Positions 12,010 through 26,398 are shown, numbered from the stretch's first letter. The stretch: 64,000 nt of DNA from Syngnathus acus (GCF_901709675.1 NC_051101.1:4424501-4488500), one strand, 5' to 3'. The notes: generated by a model from the sequence alone, not told the origin. Program-made: numbers and translations.

Positions 12010-13867
12010 TTTTTATGTGCACAAGCAGACCAGCAGTAAATATTTGCTTCCAAAGATTTCCAAAAATTATTGAGCAACCATGCCCTATGGCTTCATGCTG
12101 TTCCACAACAAAGAGTGAAACTGATACCTTTTTGAGGCTGAGAAAAACTGTATGGGTCGAGATAGACATGCATATTATCACGCGCACCCACACACAAACA
12201 CTCACACCGACTGTTAGTCTGGGCTTCGCTCTACTGTATGTGCGTGTCCGTGCACTGAGCTCACGGGCTATGTGGTGTGGTTATCAGTGCACTATGTGTG
12301 TGAGTAATACACTACTACAAAAACAACATACAGTCTCTCTCCTACTCTTTCCTCCTCCCTTGGGATAAAGTCACAATTTCTCCATCGCCTCCAGTCACAG
12401 AGGAAGTCGAGGGAGGCGGATGCGGGGGAGAGATGGGGTAAGGAGAAGAGAGGCAGAAGAGGTGGTGGAAATACAAACCCGATGCTATCAGCCCAGAGAG
12501 TCACCAGGGTCATTGTCATGTGTCAGTCAGTGTAACACAACGCTCTGTGATAAGCCAGCCGATTGCTAGTGCAATTGGCGACGGCGTGATCCTGTTCTTT
12601 GTCGGCACTCGTGACGAGACATGAAATTAACCCCCAGTGCTTTGGCGATAAACATCTAAAATGGTTTGTGTGCCTCAAGGGCTAATGCAAAGAGACTGGA
12701 AGCTTTCAAAATATCAAATGTGCGTGGCAAGCTGCAAAAGGGCCTCCTGCTCTGTACAATTCTTGCTTTTCTGAGTGCGATTTACCTGCGAAGCCTCGGA
12801 GCGAATCACTGAGAAATAAACCACAAGTTACCTTTGTCTATGTACGGGCAGGCAATAGATTGCATCAAAAGACATATTTATTTAGATTAACTGATGCAAA
12901 TTTCAGTTTTTTAATTAGGTAAACCATTCATTGGAAAGAATAATTGGTAATCTGCTATGAAGGTCAGTTAGAGCTAATAACAGAGGCCAGAGGAATAGAT
13001 TTCTTAAATGGAGACATTTTTATTAAGTATGTTTCCTCGTGCCAAGAATGATTCTATATTGAGTCAAATGTGTATACATATTTTTCTGACCTTGGCAGGA
13101 TGTTTTGAAGGACAGGAATGTGGACAGAGACCTGTGTGTCTGTGCATGTTTGTCATGTGTCTTGGTTGCGTAAAACGAGAATGTGATGGGTGTCATTGGT
13201 GTCCCTGTCATCTCAGAGCATCATATACCCCCCTGACATCAGCCTGGCTGACTTATGTATGATCAGGATTTATCATCTGAGCTTGCTTGGTCCTGTTAAC
13301 AGCCCCAAAAAATAGCGTGAACTCTATTGGTGTGTGGGTACCAAATCACAACAGTCTGGCACCTTGATCATCAACCGGTGGCCCGCAAGCTGAATACTGG
13401 CCCCCATACCGTCCAACTATCTGGTAAAATTGTAATTCCGTGACAAAGATGATCCCAGCTCTAGCACATTCATGCTTGCTTGTTTCATAAACATCAATGA
13501 ACGGGTGTTATGTTTTCAAATTGAGGAAGAACCCAAAGGCAGGCAGTATTTATTTAATATTTTGTGGACTACGGATTGATATAAACTCGGATGTCACCTT
13601 TTTTTTTTTTTTGTTATTTGGCACTGCGTGGGACAGCGTCCATTCAAAGGGTATACACATCAGAAAAGTCTTTTGGTCTGCTTGTTTGGCGCAGACCGAA
13701 AGCAACCTTTTTTTCTTATTCAGTACGGTTAGTAGCAACACTGTGCTTTTAAGTGAACTATATTCTATAATCACATCAACATGTGCTAATCGGTGCTCCG
13801 ACAGGCCAGAAATGACTAGGGCAGCACACAATGGCTTTCTAAGCCTGAAAAAGCACAGGTATCTATG

Positions 13868-14091
13868 GATTTGGTTCAGATCGCCCCTGGTTCGTGTTCA
13901 CACCTGAAGCGAACTACACTGAGTGCCTTTGGTAGTGGACCAAGACCCTGTCAAAAAATAGGTCAAAATCTGGCTGTTTGATCCACATCTGGATTTGTTT
14001 TCACAATTGGACAGAAGGTTTGAACTAGTGCGGGAAACAAAGCCTGATCTGTTTAAAGTGGACCAAACAGTGTAGGTGTGAACACACCCTA
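13868..14091. repeat. Possible degenerate MITE
   Basis: GTTCGTGTTCACACCTGAAG at the left and GTAGGTGTGAACACACCCTA at the right are inverted relative to each other (GTGTTCACACC / GGTGTGAACAC). The interior has GGACCAA...TTGGACAG-type mirrored segments. Target duplication not identified. Confidence 0.4.
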
Positions 14092-15197
14092 AATCTACAC
14101 CTGCAAGGTAGTGAGGGTCTTGAGACTTGCCGCTCTTTTAATTTATTGTGCCATTAACCCATTGTGAATGTATTTTCTAACTCATATTCTTTGCAAGATT
14201 TGTGCTGAATGCAGACTTTGAATTTCACTTTGAGCTTCATTCTTTTAATTGATATTATCTCTGAATAAATATTATAATTACATTCTGCTGGATTGTATAG
14301 TTTTGCTGCGCACCAAAGACCATACAAATGTAGGCATGCAAAGTGTAAAGTAACTGCACTTTTTTTCCTCTGCAGAATGTACTCAGGGAGCTCACAAGCA
14401 TCTCACTAACATTTACTTTAAATTGATTTTTACCTCTGCAGCATTTTTCTTGATGTCATTGCAGTACCAAAAAGCTGACATCAGAAATCATTCCGCACTC
14501 TTGGATTTTTACTAGCGTCAAACCAGGGATGAGATAATTATGGGCTCAGATAATCAGACTGAACAAGATATGATTTGGAGTCTGTGAAAGGTAATCAAAA
14601 TATACCCCTGTGTCTATTTTTCTCCAAATAGCACAATAATTCACTAATTGAATGTGTTTAGAAGAAGACTTTAAAGTAGTTAATTAGGTTATGACCTAAT
14701 TAGGGGCATGTTTAGTGAGGTAATGAAGCAAGTGGCTCATACTCCTGGACACAGTGCGCTAACTGAAATCACTCCTGGTGGTCATTAAAGAGAATGCAGG
14801 GTAAAAAGCACTCAGGCAGCACATTGCAGGTGCTACAATACACTTCACATTTATTTTTGTAAGCAATATTAAAGCCGTTTTTTTTTTTTTGCTGAATATC
14901 CTCCCATGTGAGTGTGTGTTACAATTAACATGAATCAAGATGTTGCAGGAAGGGAAAATGATGCTCCAGGGTTCTCTTCACAAATTAAGAGCAAGCATTG
15001 AGTGCAGTTTCCTTCATATTCTGCTGTTACGTACAAGCATAAGTCATGACTATTAAATATTCGGCACACAGATGTGAGGGCTATTTTGTAAACATCCATC
15101 TTCTATGCCAGCCAGCTTGACGAAGCAGCAACTTCTTAGCATCTCCATGTATGTTGCGATGCAGCAAAAAGACCAGTCTACAGACCCGAGGGATGAG

Positions 15198-15258
15198 AGA
15201 CGATGGAGGAGGAGGAGGAGGAGGAAGGGGAGTAAGAGGAGGAAAGGGAGAAGGAGGG
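15198..15258 (+). repeat. GGA-rich purine tract
   Basis: About 60 nt almost purely of A and G, starting with repeated GGA. Such tracts can form triplex or G-quadruplex structures. No gene is attached to it. Confidence 0.8.
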
Positions 15259-15680
15259 CATTGGAACTCATCCACAGATTAACCCTCCAGAGGAGATGAA
15301 AAATAGAGAAAAACTGAACTTACGTTTATGTGGGTGTTAATGTGTGAATATGTGTGGGGGTTCAGAGAAATTATGAAAAGTGTCATTCTGTTGGATTGGG
15401 CACTACAAAAGAAGTGTCCATTTTAAAGTGTGGCCGGTGAAAAAGACAACAAGCTCAGCTACGCATGCACACCTTATATTCTTGGGTGATGCCCACTACC
15501 CACCCTGCCCATCTGTCTTCCCTCTTTCTTGCCATCTAACAACCGGCTAATCCTCTCTTTTGCACTTTGAAATGAAAGCTGCAACAATGGTTTGAAAGAA
15601 CAAGATAATATTTGCCCCGTTGAACAAAATGGTTCCCCTTTGCATAAATAATTTGCTCATTCTGTAGCTGTTTATGATGA

Positions 15681-15790
15681 ACCCTTGTTTATCGCTGGAG
15701 ATGCGTTCCAGAACCACCCGCGAAAAACGGAAATCCACCAAGTAGAAACGGTATCTATATTATTAGAAATTTAAACACCATTGTATTGAA
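15681..15790 (+). repeat. Fragment of a dispersed repeat
   Basis: CCCTTGTTTATCGCTGGAGA, then ATGCGTTCCAGAACCACCCG and CGGAAATCCACCAAGTAG, matches my recollection of a common fish DNA-transposon-derived repeat. No terminal repeats visible. Confidence 0.35.
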
Positions 15791-16174
15791 ATTTCAAACA
15801 CATAGTGTTTCTTGTTGGCCGCTAAAGGGCATTGGTGTATTGTAGGTCAATTAGAAGAGAGGTTTTCCTTGCCAAGAAATGCAAAGTGTCCACCTTAAGA
15901 AACACCACATTATGCTAACCCAGGGGACATCAGGCATAGCGAAACCAAAGTGAGTCACTGAATCTCCGGTTGCATTGTGGTCCAGTACACAATATATGAT
16001 AAAGATAATGATCTAATACTAATAAGTTCAAGATTGTATTGTTAAACTTAGAGAATTCTGTCAAGAGTCCAGTAAACTATCACTACTTTACAGGGAAAGT
16101 AATTATGGGAAGGCCTGAAACAATGCATTTGTTACATGGTTACATGATCATGGTCTGATTCTTTTCTTTTCATT

Positions 16175-16236
16175 AATAGAATAGAATAGATCTTTATTGT
16201 CATTGTCACACATGTACAACGAAATTTAAAAAGTGC
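16175..16236 (-). repeat. LINE-type 3' tail with ATTCT-type end
   Basis: The minus strand reads TTTCGTTGTACATGTGTGAC, then AATGACAATAAAGATC and TATTCTATTCTATT. It carries AATAAA and a pentameric tail. Only the last 60 bp remain. Confidence 0.5.
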
Positions 16237-16239
16237 CAA

Positions 16240-17870
16240 TAAACAATTAGGTGACTCGCTGTTACATTTGCCAGCCAAATAATAAGATTTACTCTATTAG
16301 TTCAATCTAAAGAAATCAAATCCAATATTTCTCCATCTTGTAAACAAAACAAATCGTAGTACATTATTTAAGATGCTCTGAGTAAGATGCTCAGTCTTGA
16401 CTGAAAGGCTAAAAAAATATATACTATATTTCTGTCAAAGTAATTTTACAATCAAATTAATATTGACTCTAAATATAGAAGAGCAAGCCCTTGGGACCCA
16501 GATACAAATATGTTCGAATTAAATTGAAATATGTGGTTTGTTTCCAGTGAAGAGTTTCTGATAATAATATTTGCATGTTTAATTTTAAGTTAAAACATAA
16601 TTCGGGTAATTTAAAGATTTTGAACGACTTAAGACATTTACGAACTTGTGCATTATAATAAAATATAAAAACGTACAAGAAATGCATAAAAACTACTATG
16701 TTTGACGGCCCATGAATCTGTACTGTACTATTTTCAGTACCTATAAGATGAATTATACAAATGTAAATTTACCACATTTACCACAAATACATTGGTTAGT
16801 AAAATGACTTTGTTGTTCACCACCAAGCATGAGTGTTTACTTGACTTTGTATTGATCTACTCCGTTTCTCATGAGATTTGTGCCACTGATATTTGTACAT
16901 CCTTTGCTGCCGTGTGTCACTCACCCTGTGTGTTTGGTCTGTGTATCAGTAGTAGCAGGAAAAGAGAAGGCTGTAAGCTCCAGATACATTGTCAGATACC
17001 CAAGGGGATAACAGTGAGTGAGTACTGTTGGTTTGTTTGACAGGGACCTCTTACCCTCGTCTCACAGCTCAGATAGAGACAAATACAGCGGGATGGCCAA
17101 TAGAGGCAAATAGCAGACAGGCGAAAGAGGGGTTGTGAGAGCATAAACAAGGGAAAACATAAAGGTAGGTGTTGAAGATGGGCCCGGGGAGTATGGATGG
17201 TTGCATAAAGGAGCAAAGGCAAAGAACCAAAGGAGGGCCCATAATAGGTCGAGGAGGAGGGGGGGGGTAGTGAGAATAGGATGGAGAAAGCGAGAGATAA
17301 GAAAGCAGAAGAGGCTTGGCATACCACTAGGTTGCAGAGGGTTTATTATTCTCTGTAGCACTCAATCAAACGCCGGCCCTCTGAACACACTGAGCAAAGC
17401 CGGCGAATCATCCTGGGGGCTTTCTCTGTCTCCTTTCTTTCTCTCCATCCACGCCTCCCCTCCTCAGCCCACCCCCATTCCCTCCATCTTTTTTTCCTGC
17501 GGTGTATGAGTGCTACCCATCTGTCAGCTGTCAGTGCCAGTGAGAGATGTACAGAGCTGTCACTTTGCGTCAGAGCGCGTTTGGGAGGCCCTTTTTGCAG
17601 CTGCCGCTCTACACATGCTTTCCCTATGGCGGCGCGAGGGGGAATGCTGCTTTGCAAGCACAAATACGAGCACGCACAACAACTCACATCAAGCTGATAG
17701 ATTCTTTCATTAGTATCCGACGTTATTTCAAATCTTCAGCGAGTGTCCCTTTGCACTGTCATTGTTTGAAAATCGCTGTTTTGGTTTGCAGAAAAGTTTT
17801 TTTTTATATATATATATATAGTTCTGTGATTTGCCTCTATGATCCATGCCAAATCATGCCTCTATGATAT
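16240..17870. other. Non-coding; possible conserved block at 17340-17420
   Basis: 16240-16800 is very AT-rich. 17060-17510 is purine-rich, then pyrimidine-rich, with a GC-balanced core around 17370-17420 containing GCCGGC motifs. Several overlapping frames of about 100 codons are low complexity. Confidence 0.35.
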
Positions 17871-17941
17871 GATCCAGCCGGGATAGGCTACGGCACGTGA
17901 CCCTTGTGAGGACAAGAGGTTCAGAAGGTGAATGAATGAAA
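17871..17941 (+). repeat. Dispersed repeat, 3' tail
   Basis: GGGATAGGCTACGGCACGTG, then CCCTTGTGAGGACAAGAGG, ending in a GAATGAATGA tail. This continues the repeat seen at 11363 past its end point there and shows its simple-repeat 3' terminus. Confidence 0.6.
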
Positions 17942-17944
17942 ATT

Positions 17945-20900
17945 GATACATTAATCTCTGGTGTCTTAAACGATGATGTATCTTCCAGTTTGGGTGCAGA
18001 GAACATCGTTCGTAGACTCTCATTAAAGTTTGACAGTGCTCACGTAATAGTAGGCCTAATTCCATCTTGTACAGCTAATCATTTCAATAATGCTCCCACC
18101 CTACAAGCATGTTGACAGCATTTCCAGTGTGGGTCTACTTTTGAAGCCCTGTGTGTGTACAGAGTATGGTGTATATCACCACCTCACCCTCACGCGTGTA
18201 AAGTCCACCAACACGCTCTACTGTCTATATCTATTTCATTCATATTTTATCCCACCCTAGTGTTAAGCCACAGCCAACACTTCCACACATGTGGCGAGAA
18301 GGCTGTGTTGAAGCATGTTGTTGTTCCTATTACTAAAAGCCTTTCTTTCACTATGCATTTAAGAACCGCATTTTAGGCCTACTACAGTTTGATGAATGGA
18401 AAAAAGAATTTGTTCAAATAAGCCTAAGTGTGAATATGAATTTTTTCAATGTGCATGCTTGTTTTGTAGAAAATTACACTGAATTGAATGGAGAATGAGT
18501 CAATTGTGTTGATGATGATGATGTGATGAGTTACATATAGGGCGGGGGTGAGGGGTGGATATGTATTTATGTGTGGTTAGAGAAATGACGATATTAATTG
18601 TAGGCCTTTGCTGACACTCAGACTTGATTTTCTATGAAAAGTAGAAAAAGGGGATGTGTGTAGCTTTCTTCAGGCCTTCCATTTGTGTACGTATGTTGAC
18701 AAGATTGCTGGGTTTTGTGCCTTTTTGTGCTTCTGCTGCCATTCCAATGCCAATTGTGTTGGGTTTTGGGGGCTCGTTATTAGAGGCTGACAGTTTCTGG
18801 GCGGAAACAAACACGACTCTGACGATTAACACCGTGTCACCATGTCAGCTCATACTGTAATCCTGGTATTCTGTCTATCACAAATGTGTACATAGAAGGG
18901 AGGAGGTGAGAGCAAAGGACAGTGAGAATATCATTGAAATAGAGAGGCAGTGCAAGGAAAAGGCATCGCCCGGATCCCACGGGAGGCAGATAAAGCTGTG
19001 TTGTTCATCGAGGACATTGTGTACGTGGCGGCGTACTGTAACATTCACATACAATGTTAACATTCCGTACAATCCTGGGCTCTCCGCAGGGAGAACCAAG
19101 GCCTGCTGGGGGATCTGTTTCGTTGATCAGTCGTGCCAGTGCTCTCACCAGGCATGGGGATAGACTTGTGCATGATACAAAGGCAGAGCAGGGCGTGACA
19201 GACCCGAATAAGATAAAGGATTATACTGAGTAGAATAGCATTGTAAGGCGGAAGTATTGGAAAATGGCAGACAGAGAATTAGACATTGCAGTTTACCTCT
19301 TGATCTTAAAGCATAGGAAAAAATATCGTGTGGCATATGCAGTTGTTTGGGGCCACAACCAATAGGGAGGGGTCGACATTAATTCCTGTACTCCAATTTG
19401 TGCTCCACTGAATAAACTGTTTAGACCACAGGCCAGTCCTGAGTCAACCTACTACAGAAGATTCAACAAATATAGGATGACAAATACCATGGGAGCCTGA
19501 ATGATGATGCCACCACAAGCGCTCAGGTCGTGCACATGACGTGGGGCTGCAGTGTACTGTCTACACACGGCTGGCCAAATGACTGACAAGCCTTGAGCGC
19601 ATCGCATGCACATTCAGCTCAACACAAATTATTATTTCACGAAAAACACTCTCATGGCTGAATTAATTCTATATATATTTTTATGAGAAAATTCCAATTG
19701 CTAAATGAGCTGGTTGCACTCAGCTGATGGTGATAAATTGGTGACAAAAAATTAGGATGTGGTTGGGTTGCTTGAAACATTGCTAGATGTACGTATTCTG
19801 TAATACTTTATTTTCTGCCATTTTTTTACACTCTCTAAATGATTAAACACGTTAATGTTTCAATTAGCAATCAGCCTTGTAAGGATAACAGGAGGCATTG
19901 TGAAAGTGGACAGTGAAAGTGGACTCTGTGCAACTTGATTACTTTGAGAGTGTTGTGATATGAGTGATGGGACAATATAAAAGCGACTGAGAGTATATTA
20001 TTGCATTAGACATAGCCACTTTGTCAACAAAGGTAATCCAAGCTAGTTGTCTGTACTCAGCACCTCCAACTGCAACTGCGCTTCACCTTCGCACTTTCAA
20101 TCAGCTTTTCTATCATCAGGATGTCACATTAACATACATGCATGCACACATGCCATTAAAAATGGATAGCATCTTGCAGATGGGCATGTTTGTGTGCAAG
20201 TAAACACGTACACACACACACTCGCTACTCCCTCCTCTAGCACCTCTCAAACCTATTATTGGCAGCAGTTCAGTGACGGCTGTGTGACTGCCAGTACTGC
20301 GGATCTGCTCCTGGAGCGAGCTCTCCCCATCAGTGCTGGCTTGATTACCCTGATGTATGCACACCCAGACACTTGACAATCTCTCAGCATTTACATATGC
20401 AGCCTCAGCACTCCACACTACTTCTGATCTGAGGTGTGTGTGTGTATATGTGTGCGCGTGCGTGTGGGTGTATGTGAGTGTAAGCGAGAAAGTGTTTGTG
20501 AGATTTCGAGTGGAGGTGCGCACAATAGTGCGGGTGTTCATGAGGCGAGCAGGGAATAGTGAAGAGAAATGGCACTTCTCGCTTGCTAAACGTAAAACAA
20601 ACAAACTTTAATCAGATGCCGAGCTCCTGCTCTTCAAAGACTAGAGCCGAGTTGGAAAGCGAGTGAGAGAGGGAGAGCGACGCCTCACCTAAGGGTGCGC
20701 AACGTCGTAAACACACAAACAGAGCATTTACCAGTCGGCCTGTTATTCACTCTCATGTCAAACACATAGCACTCAGAACTAACACACACACAACCGGGGA
20801 TTGAGCTGTGTTAAAACCCTCACAAAAGCATGCGCTTGACTGATGTTTTTCTTTCATTTCAAATGAAAAATCATCATAAAAACAACCCTCCTTCCCCCCG

Positions 20901-23875
20901 CAAAACCCCATTCAAAAAGGCCTGCCTCTTGTTCTTTCCTTTTTGCCGTCTCTGTCAACGTGAGGGAAGTGTCGACGCGAGGCAGAAGCGGAGAAAGAAA
21001 AGCGGCGTGAGAGGAGGTCTAGGGAGTTGCACCGTGTCGATCCTTTTTGGCTGGCGGTTCACAGGCTCGGCTGATCATCATTAAAAGGCACGCAACTTGA
21101 CATGTTTATTTAATAGCTGCTCGCGGCAAAGACGGCAAGCTGCTGCTATCTCTCACCGTCACGTGTTGATGTGTGCCACGTCTGCAAAAGTGTATGTTGA
21201 CATTACTTGAACCCAAAAAGTACCTTTAACTCACTATGTGGTCTGTGATGTTACATTTAACTCCAAACTGAGACTCTTCTGTACGACAAATGTCTGGTCA
21301 AGTCACTTCTTTTGACCGTGAACAGGACTGGACTCATCACGTTGCATAAATGTCAGATTTCAAAGCAATACAGATATCAAGCTTCTCCTAATTTCACCAT
21401 TTAACATCCACGGCTTCAGTTAATGGGCAAGTGTCAAACTGACTCTCTGTTGATTTCTGCGTTAAATTCACCAAAACAAACAAAAATACAAAACTAGTGC
21501 AGTGGCTGACAGTCCACATGTAACACACAACGAGAAAAAAAAACATACATAATACTGTCATGATTTGTATCTGATTTTTTCTCTTGTTGTGTCTTGTTTC
21601 TTTGTGGGTCATGTCTTGATCCTGCTCGTTCTTTTCTTTGTCTTTCTTTTTCCCTCTACCTTGTCAACCGAGACCTTGTGTCTTCCAATCAGCTCAGGTC
21701 TTGTTCTTCATTGTTTCGTCACTTTGCTTGCATTTCTTTTAGTCTTTGTCGTTTCCTCGTGTATTCTGAATCACTCTCTGTTCTCAACTACCTTAGTCAT
21801 GTGTTGTCTTGGTTCTATTGTGTTTGTTACATTGAACCTTGTTGTTTTGGGCTTTTGTTAATTTAGTATCCGCACTGGCTAATTCCACACTCCTTGTTTT
21901 CCTTTTTGTTTCATTATTTATTGAAAACGTCCAGCCATGCCACTTACTCAAATGGTAAAAGCAAAAGCCTCCTTGTATTTAAATGTAGCTTTTTGCACAT
22001 TAGTGAGGGCTTTTTGTCCTGACTTCAATAAATAGTAATACAAATATTGTGTGTGTAAACATTTTCACCATCGACAGTATTGCTTCGGCTGAAAACTCAT
22101 TACATAAAATTTACATATATGCACAACACAAGTAGGAAGCTTGCACAAATTAACCAGATTCAATACAAGAGCGGCAAAAAAAAAAATATGTATGGAGAAG
22201 TATGGAGGATCCAAGTATGACAAACACCTTTCAGTATGATACGTTGTTGTTGTTCCACGTGCAAGCTAGTGTTTTTATACTGGTATGGTTTATGTATTGG
22301 TTTCTGAAATACTTCAAGAACAGGCTTTCTTTTGCGAGAACCTTCATCATCACACTGTTCAACAGCCGTTTTCACTCAGAAGTCAAGCAGAGAGGGAACG
22401 CTACAATGAAGCCAGTGTCAAAGATTCACCTTACGAGCATGCGCACTTGGCGCAGTGACATTAGTGAGCATAGCTTTCAACAAAGAAGTAAAACGCGGAA
22501 AACAGATTGAATGACAAGTTAACTGACCAATGTTGCCATTATTCACTCTGACAATGATCGGTTGAAGTTTTTCCGGTCCTACAGAGCACATGGTTCATAT
22601 ATGTTAATATATATATTTTAAGGTGACCTATTTAACAGTCCGTCAGTGGTATGTGGGGAGAAAGTTGAGAAATATTACAAAATAAATTCTAAATAAGATC
22701 CTCTTTAATACCTTTAATAATTACGGAAAAAATAGAATAACTAGATAATGTGGTTGTAATCTGTGTGAGAAGATCTGTATGTGCTGGGTAAAACAAAAGT
22801 TGTCCTTTCTGAGCCAAATTATAAAAGAGAATCAGAGGTGTATGTGAGTGAATTACTGCAGGGCAGAACAAGGTGACACCTTTCCGTTTTTGTTTGTTTG
22901 CGTGTTTAAATGAAGTTTGGATGAAATATTGATGCTGTCTTCCAAAATGCCTTGTAAAGGATCCTCCATCTTTGACTTCTCCATCTGTAGCAGCTCCAGG
23001 TTAGCATTAAGTATGCTGCCGTTGTCATAAGGGAACTGGGGCCGCTCCATGTGTTGAGCTGTCAACCACATCCAGCACCTCTCCACCCTCTTGCCTTCCC
23101 TAGTGACACACCTTAAAGCTATATTTCCACCAAGTGGTGAAATTCTGTGGTAAGGAAAAGTAAATAAAGTATACACGTCTTACTATATTAAAATTAACCG
23201 GAAGGAGTGAAACATTTTCTTTTTGGTGTAAATTGTATGCTTTTATCAGGGCCCAATATCGTGCTATGGCCGACAGTAAAAATTCTGCAGATATACTCCA
23301 ATCTGATAGCCAGCGTGTAGTGCTTCGCACTGACAAATATACTTTAGAGCGCCCCGTTGTAACGGTGTAGAAAAGCCCTGCAATGACCCGGTGGGATACA
23401 TTACATGCGAATGGGTCTTCAAGTGGATATGTTTGTGGCTGGATATATTTAGGTATGTGAAAAATACCCACCATTTTCCAGGTCTTGGTAGTGCTTTTTG
23501 ATAATTGACAATTTAGCTGGGTGTGGTTTCAGCACATTCAACGGACACACGCATAGCATCTGAAAGCAGAGAGAATGTCTTGTTTCTTCATGACTTTGAG
23601 GCCTCATGTATCATATACCTGGCACTTTATTAGGATTTGATTGGGTTGTTAAAAACACTCTCCTCTACCTTTTGCCATTATTTAGAAGACAGTTTTCTCT
23701 TTATCTTTGACATCACTTCTACTCCGAGTGCATGAAAACAGCATGGTACAAACAAGGAGCCTGGAAAAAATAATAAATGAATGAGCTTGCAATGCAATGC
23801 CACAGAATTGGAGCAAATCTGCATATCCATCTGTTATACAAATCTAAACATTTCCAATGAGTCAATAAAAACTTG
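17945..23875. other. Non-coding, nothing firmly recognised
   Basis: 21558-21880 begins TGTCATGATTTG and is T/G-rich with repeated TCTTGT words, faintly like an old LTR. 20420-20480 is GT-rich. 22850-23475 has two overlapping minus frames (107 and 124 codons) without a recognised domain. Confidence 0.35.
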
Positions 23876-23877
23876 TA

Positions 23878-24051
23878 CCGTAATTTTCGGACTATAAGTC
23901 GCGGTTTTTTTTCATAGTTTGGGTGGGGGGGCGACTTATACTCAGGAGCGATTTTATATACATATATGTGGGGTTTTTATTTCACTTTTTTGGGCATTTT
24001 ATGGCTGGTGCGACTTATACTCCGGTGCGACTTATAGTCCGAAAATTACGG
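23878..24051. mobile_element. MITE copy B (174 bp), inverted relative to A
   Basis: Same family as the copies at 11190 and 47322 but in the opposite orientation. TA flanks at 23876-23877 and 24052-24053. Small insertions in the A-rich/TATATG centre distinguish it. Confidence 0.85.
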
Positions 24052-24068
24052 TATATGCCACAAAAGAA

Positions 24069-24180
24069 TAGTGTTTCCCAACCTTTATTGACCCAAGGCA
24101 CATTTCTGCCATTATTAAACCTCTCTTGACTTATCACTGAACAAAAAATGTCATTAAAAGTGAATACACTGTTTAATATG
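24069..24180. repeat. Possible hAT-derived fragment
   Basis: AGTGTTTCCCAACCTTTATTGACCCAAGGCACATTTCTGC resembles the end of a hAT-type non-autonomous repeat common in vertebrates. The opposite end was not found. It lies only 17 bp from the MITE ending at 24051. Confidence 0.3.
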
Positions 24181-24244
24181 TCCTTCTGCGGTGTGGTGAT
24201 AAGGTAATTTCATAGTTTTACCTGTCACTGGTTACATCTCGGGC

Positions 24245-26398
24245 ATAAGGATACATTGCCACATGTGAACTTATAATAAAAGGACAAAAGCATAAAGGAT
24301 CCAGCAACTTTCTAACCGACTGTCAGGAACCCCCCCCCAAAGAAAACATTTAAAAATTGCGATATTTCTTATTACAACCAATATGAAACTATCAAATAAA
24401 AGACAGAACATTGCAGGATGAATCATGAACACATTTTGATGTTTCAGGTATGTCAAATCATTTTTCTAAATAAATAAGACATGCTTTCTTCTCAGGTGTA
24501 TTGTGTTAACAAGGAGTTTGATGATTTGACGATTGTGTATTAGAGAGCCATCCTGGCTGATTGATTGGCAGCTGCCGAACATCTTACCAGTCAAATACAC
24601 TAACCAAAGCATCAACCGAAAGCCCTTACAGAGGAATCAGATCCTCCCTAACCCACTCTTCATCTCCCTTCACTCCTGCTAATGTAGCCTGACTGAGGAA
24701 AAGTAACTGATAGTGCCTGTTGACAAACATGAGTCTTGTTTGTGGTTTGGGAATGAATGCACCGAATAATGTTAGAGGGCATCAACTGACACCTGTAGGC
24801 CTTTCCCGTTGGTGGCGGTGAAAGCTGAGAGACCACTGTCAATCACCAATCCAGTGTAATTACAAAGGTGAATTATCCCACAGAGGCCTCAAGAGTGGTC
24901 AGCCAGACACCCACAAGACTTCCTGTCGCAGGAGATGGCTAATTATAGTCCCCACAATGCACTAGTGTGGGGGACTGGGAGAGTAGTGACTGGGTGCTTT
25001 GGCATCTAAGCTTTTATAATGGACTTCATACACACAGCATATTTCTAGTATCTTCTACCTGAAGCTAAGTGGAAACGAGGGGGAAAAAATAACACAATGA
25101 TTTAAATATAAACACTGAGCTTTAAAAATAAAATAAAAAAAGAATTGTGTGTGCGAGAACGATTTCTTTCCCCCCATCACAAGCAATATTTGTGTGTCCA
25201 TGCCCCATCTATAGGAACCTATAAAAATGTGAACAGACAGTGCTGAGAGAAGATACTGTTTCCCAAGGAGGGATGGTTGTCATAAAAACAAGCCGAGTAG
25301 GGATTTGGTGGTGTCACTCAATAAATCAGTAGGAGTTTAATTACTAGGCTGGTGTGGAGGAGCTATGACAATGGAAGCATGTGTGTGTGTGTGGGGGGGG
25401 AAGCAAGTGAGAGATGAGAAGCCGTGCCAGGCACATACTGTAAAGATAGCTGAATTTGAGCATCCCCGCCCAATGAACTAAATATCGCATATCTCTGTAA
25501 TATTATTCTTCCCCAATTTGCTTGGTTGATGAGCCACTGATTGTTGTCAGTGGTTTGTAAACGTGTCTTACAAGTCATTCACTACAATAAAAATTAGGAG
25601 AAGATGACAACCACAAACCCGACCAGATAAGCTACTTGTCGTCTTCTTTGTACTTTCGGAAGTCTGTATGCCCTGTGGCACAATGCTGTTGTTGGTACAA
25701 CAAAAGATACAAATGACTATTGGTCGGTATTACATACTGTGTGTGTATTATATGCTATGTCCTCACTTGACAAACTTTTCTTTTTTCATGTGTAGGAACC
25801 ATAAAAATTTGGAGATCTTGAAAATTGCTACCCCACTTCAGCGCTCTCCCATACAATAAATAAATAAATATAATTGAGCCCCAATTCAAAGGTATAAGTT
25901 AAAAACAAGTTGCTTGCTTTGTTACGCTATCTAACGTTGTTTCCATAAATATCAATAATTTACATTTTTAAAATTTTCCAACATAAATTGCTGTTCTATG
26001 CCTCCAAAAAAATCAAGTTATTGTTGTCATTTTTTGGTAATTGTGAGTGGCTAGTGCATACCAAAATGCAAGTTTGTCCCATTTTTAGGGGTGTGTTTAG
26101 CGATGCTATGATCTGCTTGGAAACTCCATCTACCACATTCTAATCCCCTTTCTGATGCACATATCCCCTTCATCTCTTCCTTTTTTAAACTGTCCTGGGC
26201 AGGAACTTTCGAGACTAATCTCTGCCACATCGTCCACCGCACACCGACTCTAACCCAACACCCCATAATCCTGTAATCAGAGAAAAGAGTGAAAGACCTA
26301 AGGGGGGCAAAAAGAGGGACCGCTGAGAAAGACCAGCTATAATGAGGACTACAGGGGGTAAGGAATGAAAGAGGTAGAATGGAGGAAGCAGGAATAAA
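24245..26398. other. Non-coding, nothing recognised
   Basis: Only short homopolymers and a GT/G run at 25379-25400. No coding signal. Confidence 0.4.

Larger units (their letters stand above)
12010..15680. other. Non-coding, few features
   Basis: Outside the possible MITE (13868) and the purine tract (15198), only a weak repeat-like segment at 13360-13425 (ATCATCAACCGGTGGCCCGC) stands out. Frames up to 136 codons have no domain. Confidence 0.4.

Noticed and set aside
11676-12368. 230-codon plus-strand ORF
   Set aside because: Runs through GT and TA microsatellites, giving low-complexity protein with no domain.
17346-17687. Overlapping frames of about 100 codons on both strands
   Set aside because: They arise from purine/pyrimidine-rich tracts. 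The only interesting part is the non-coding texture.
21558-21880. Old LTR starting TGTCATGATTTG
   Set aside because: No partner LTR, no target duplication and only compositional likeness, so not called as an element.
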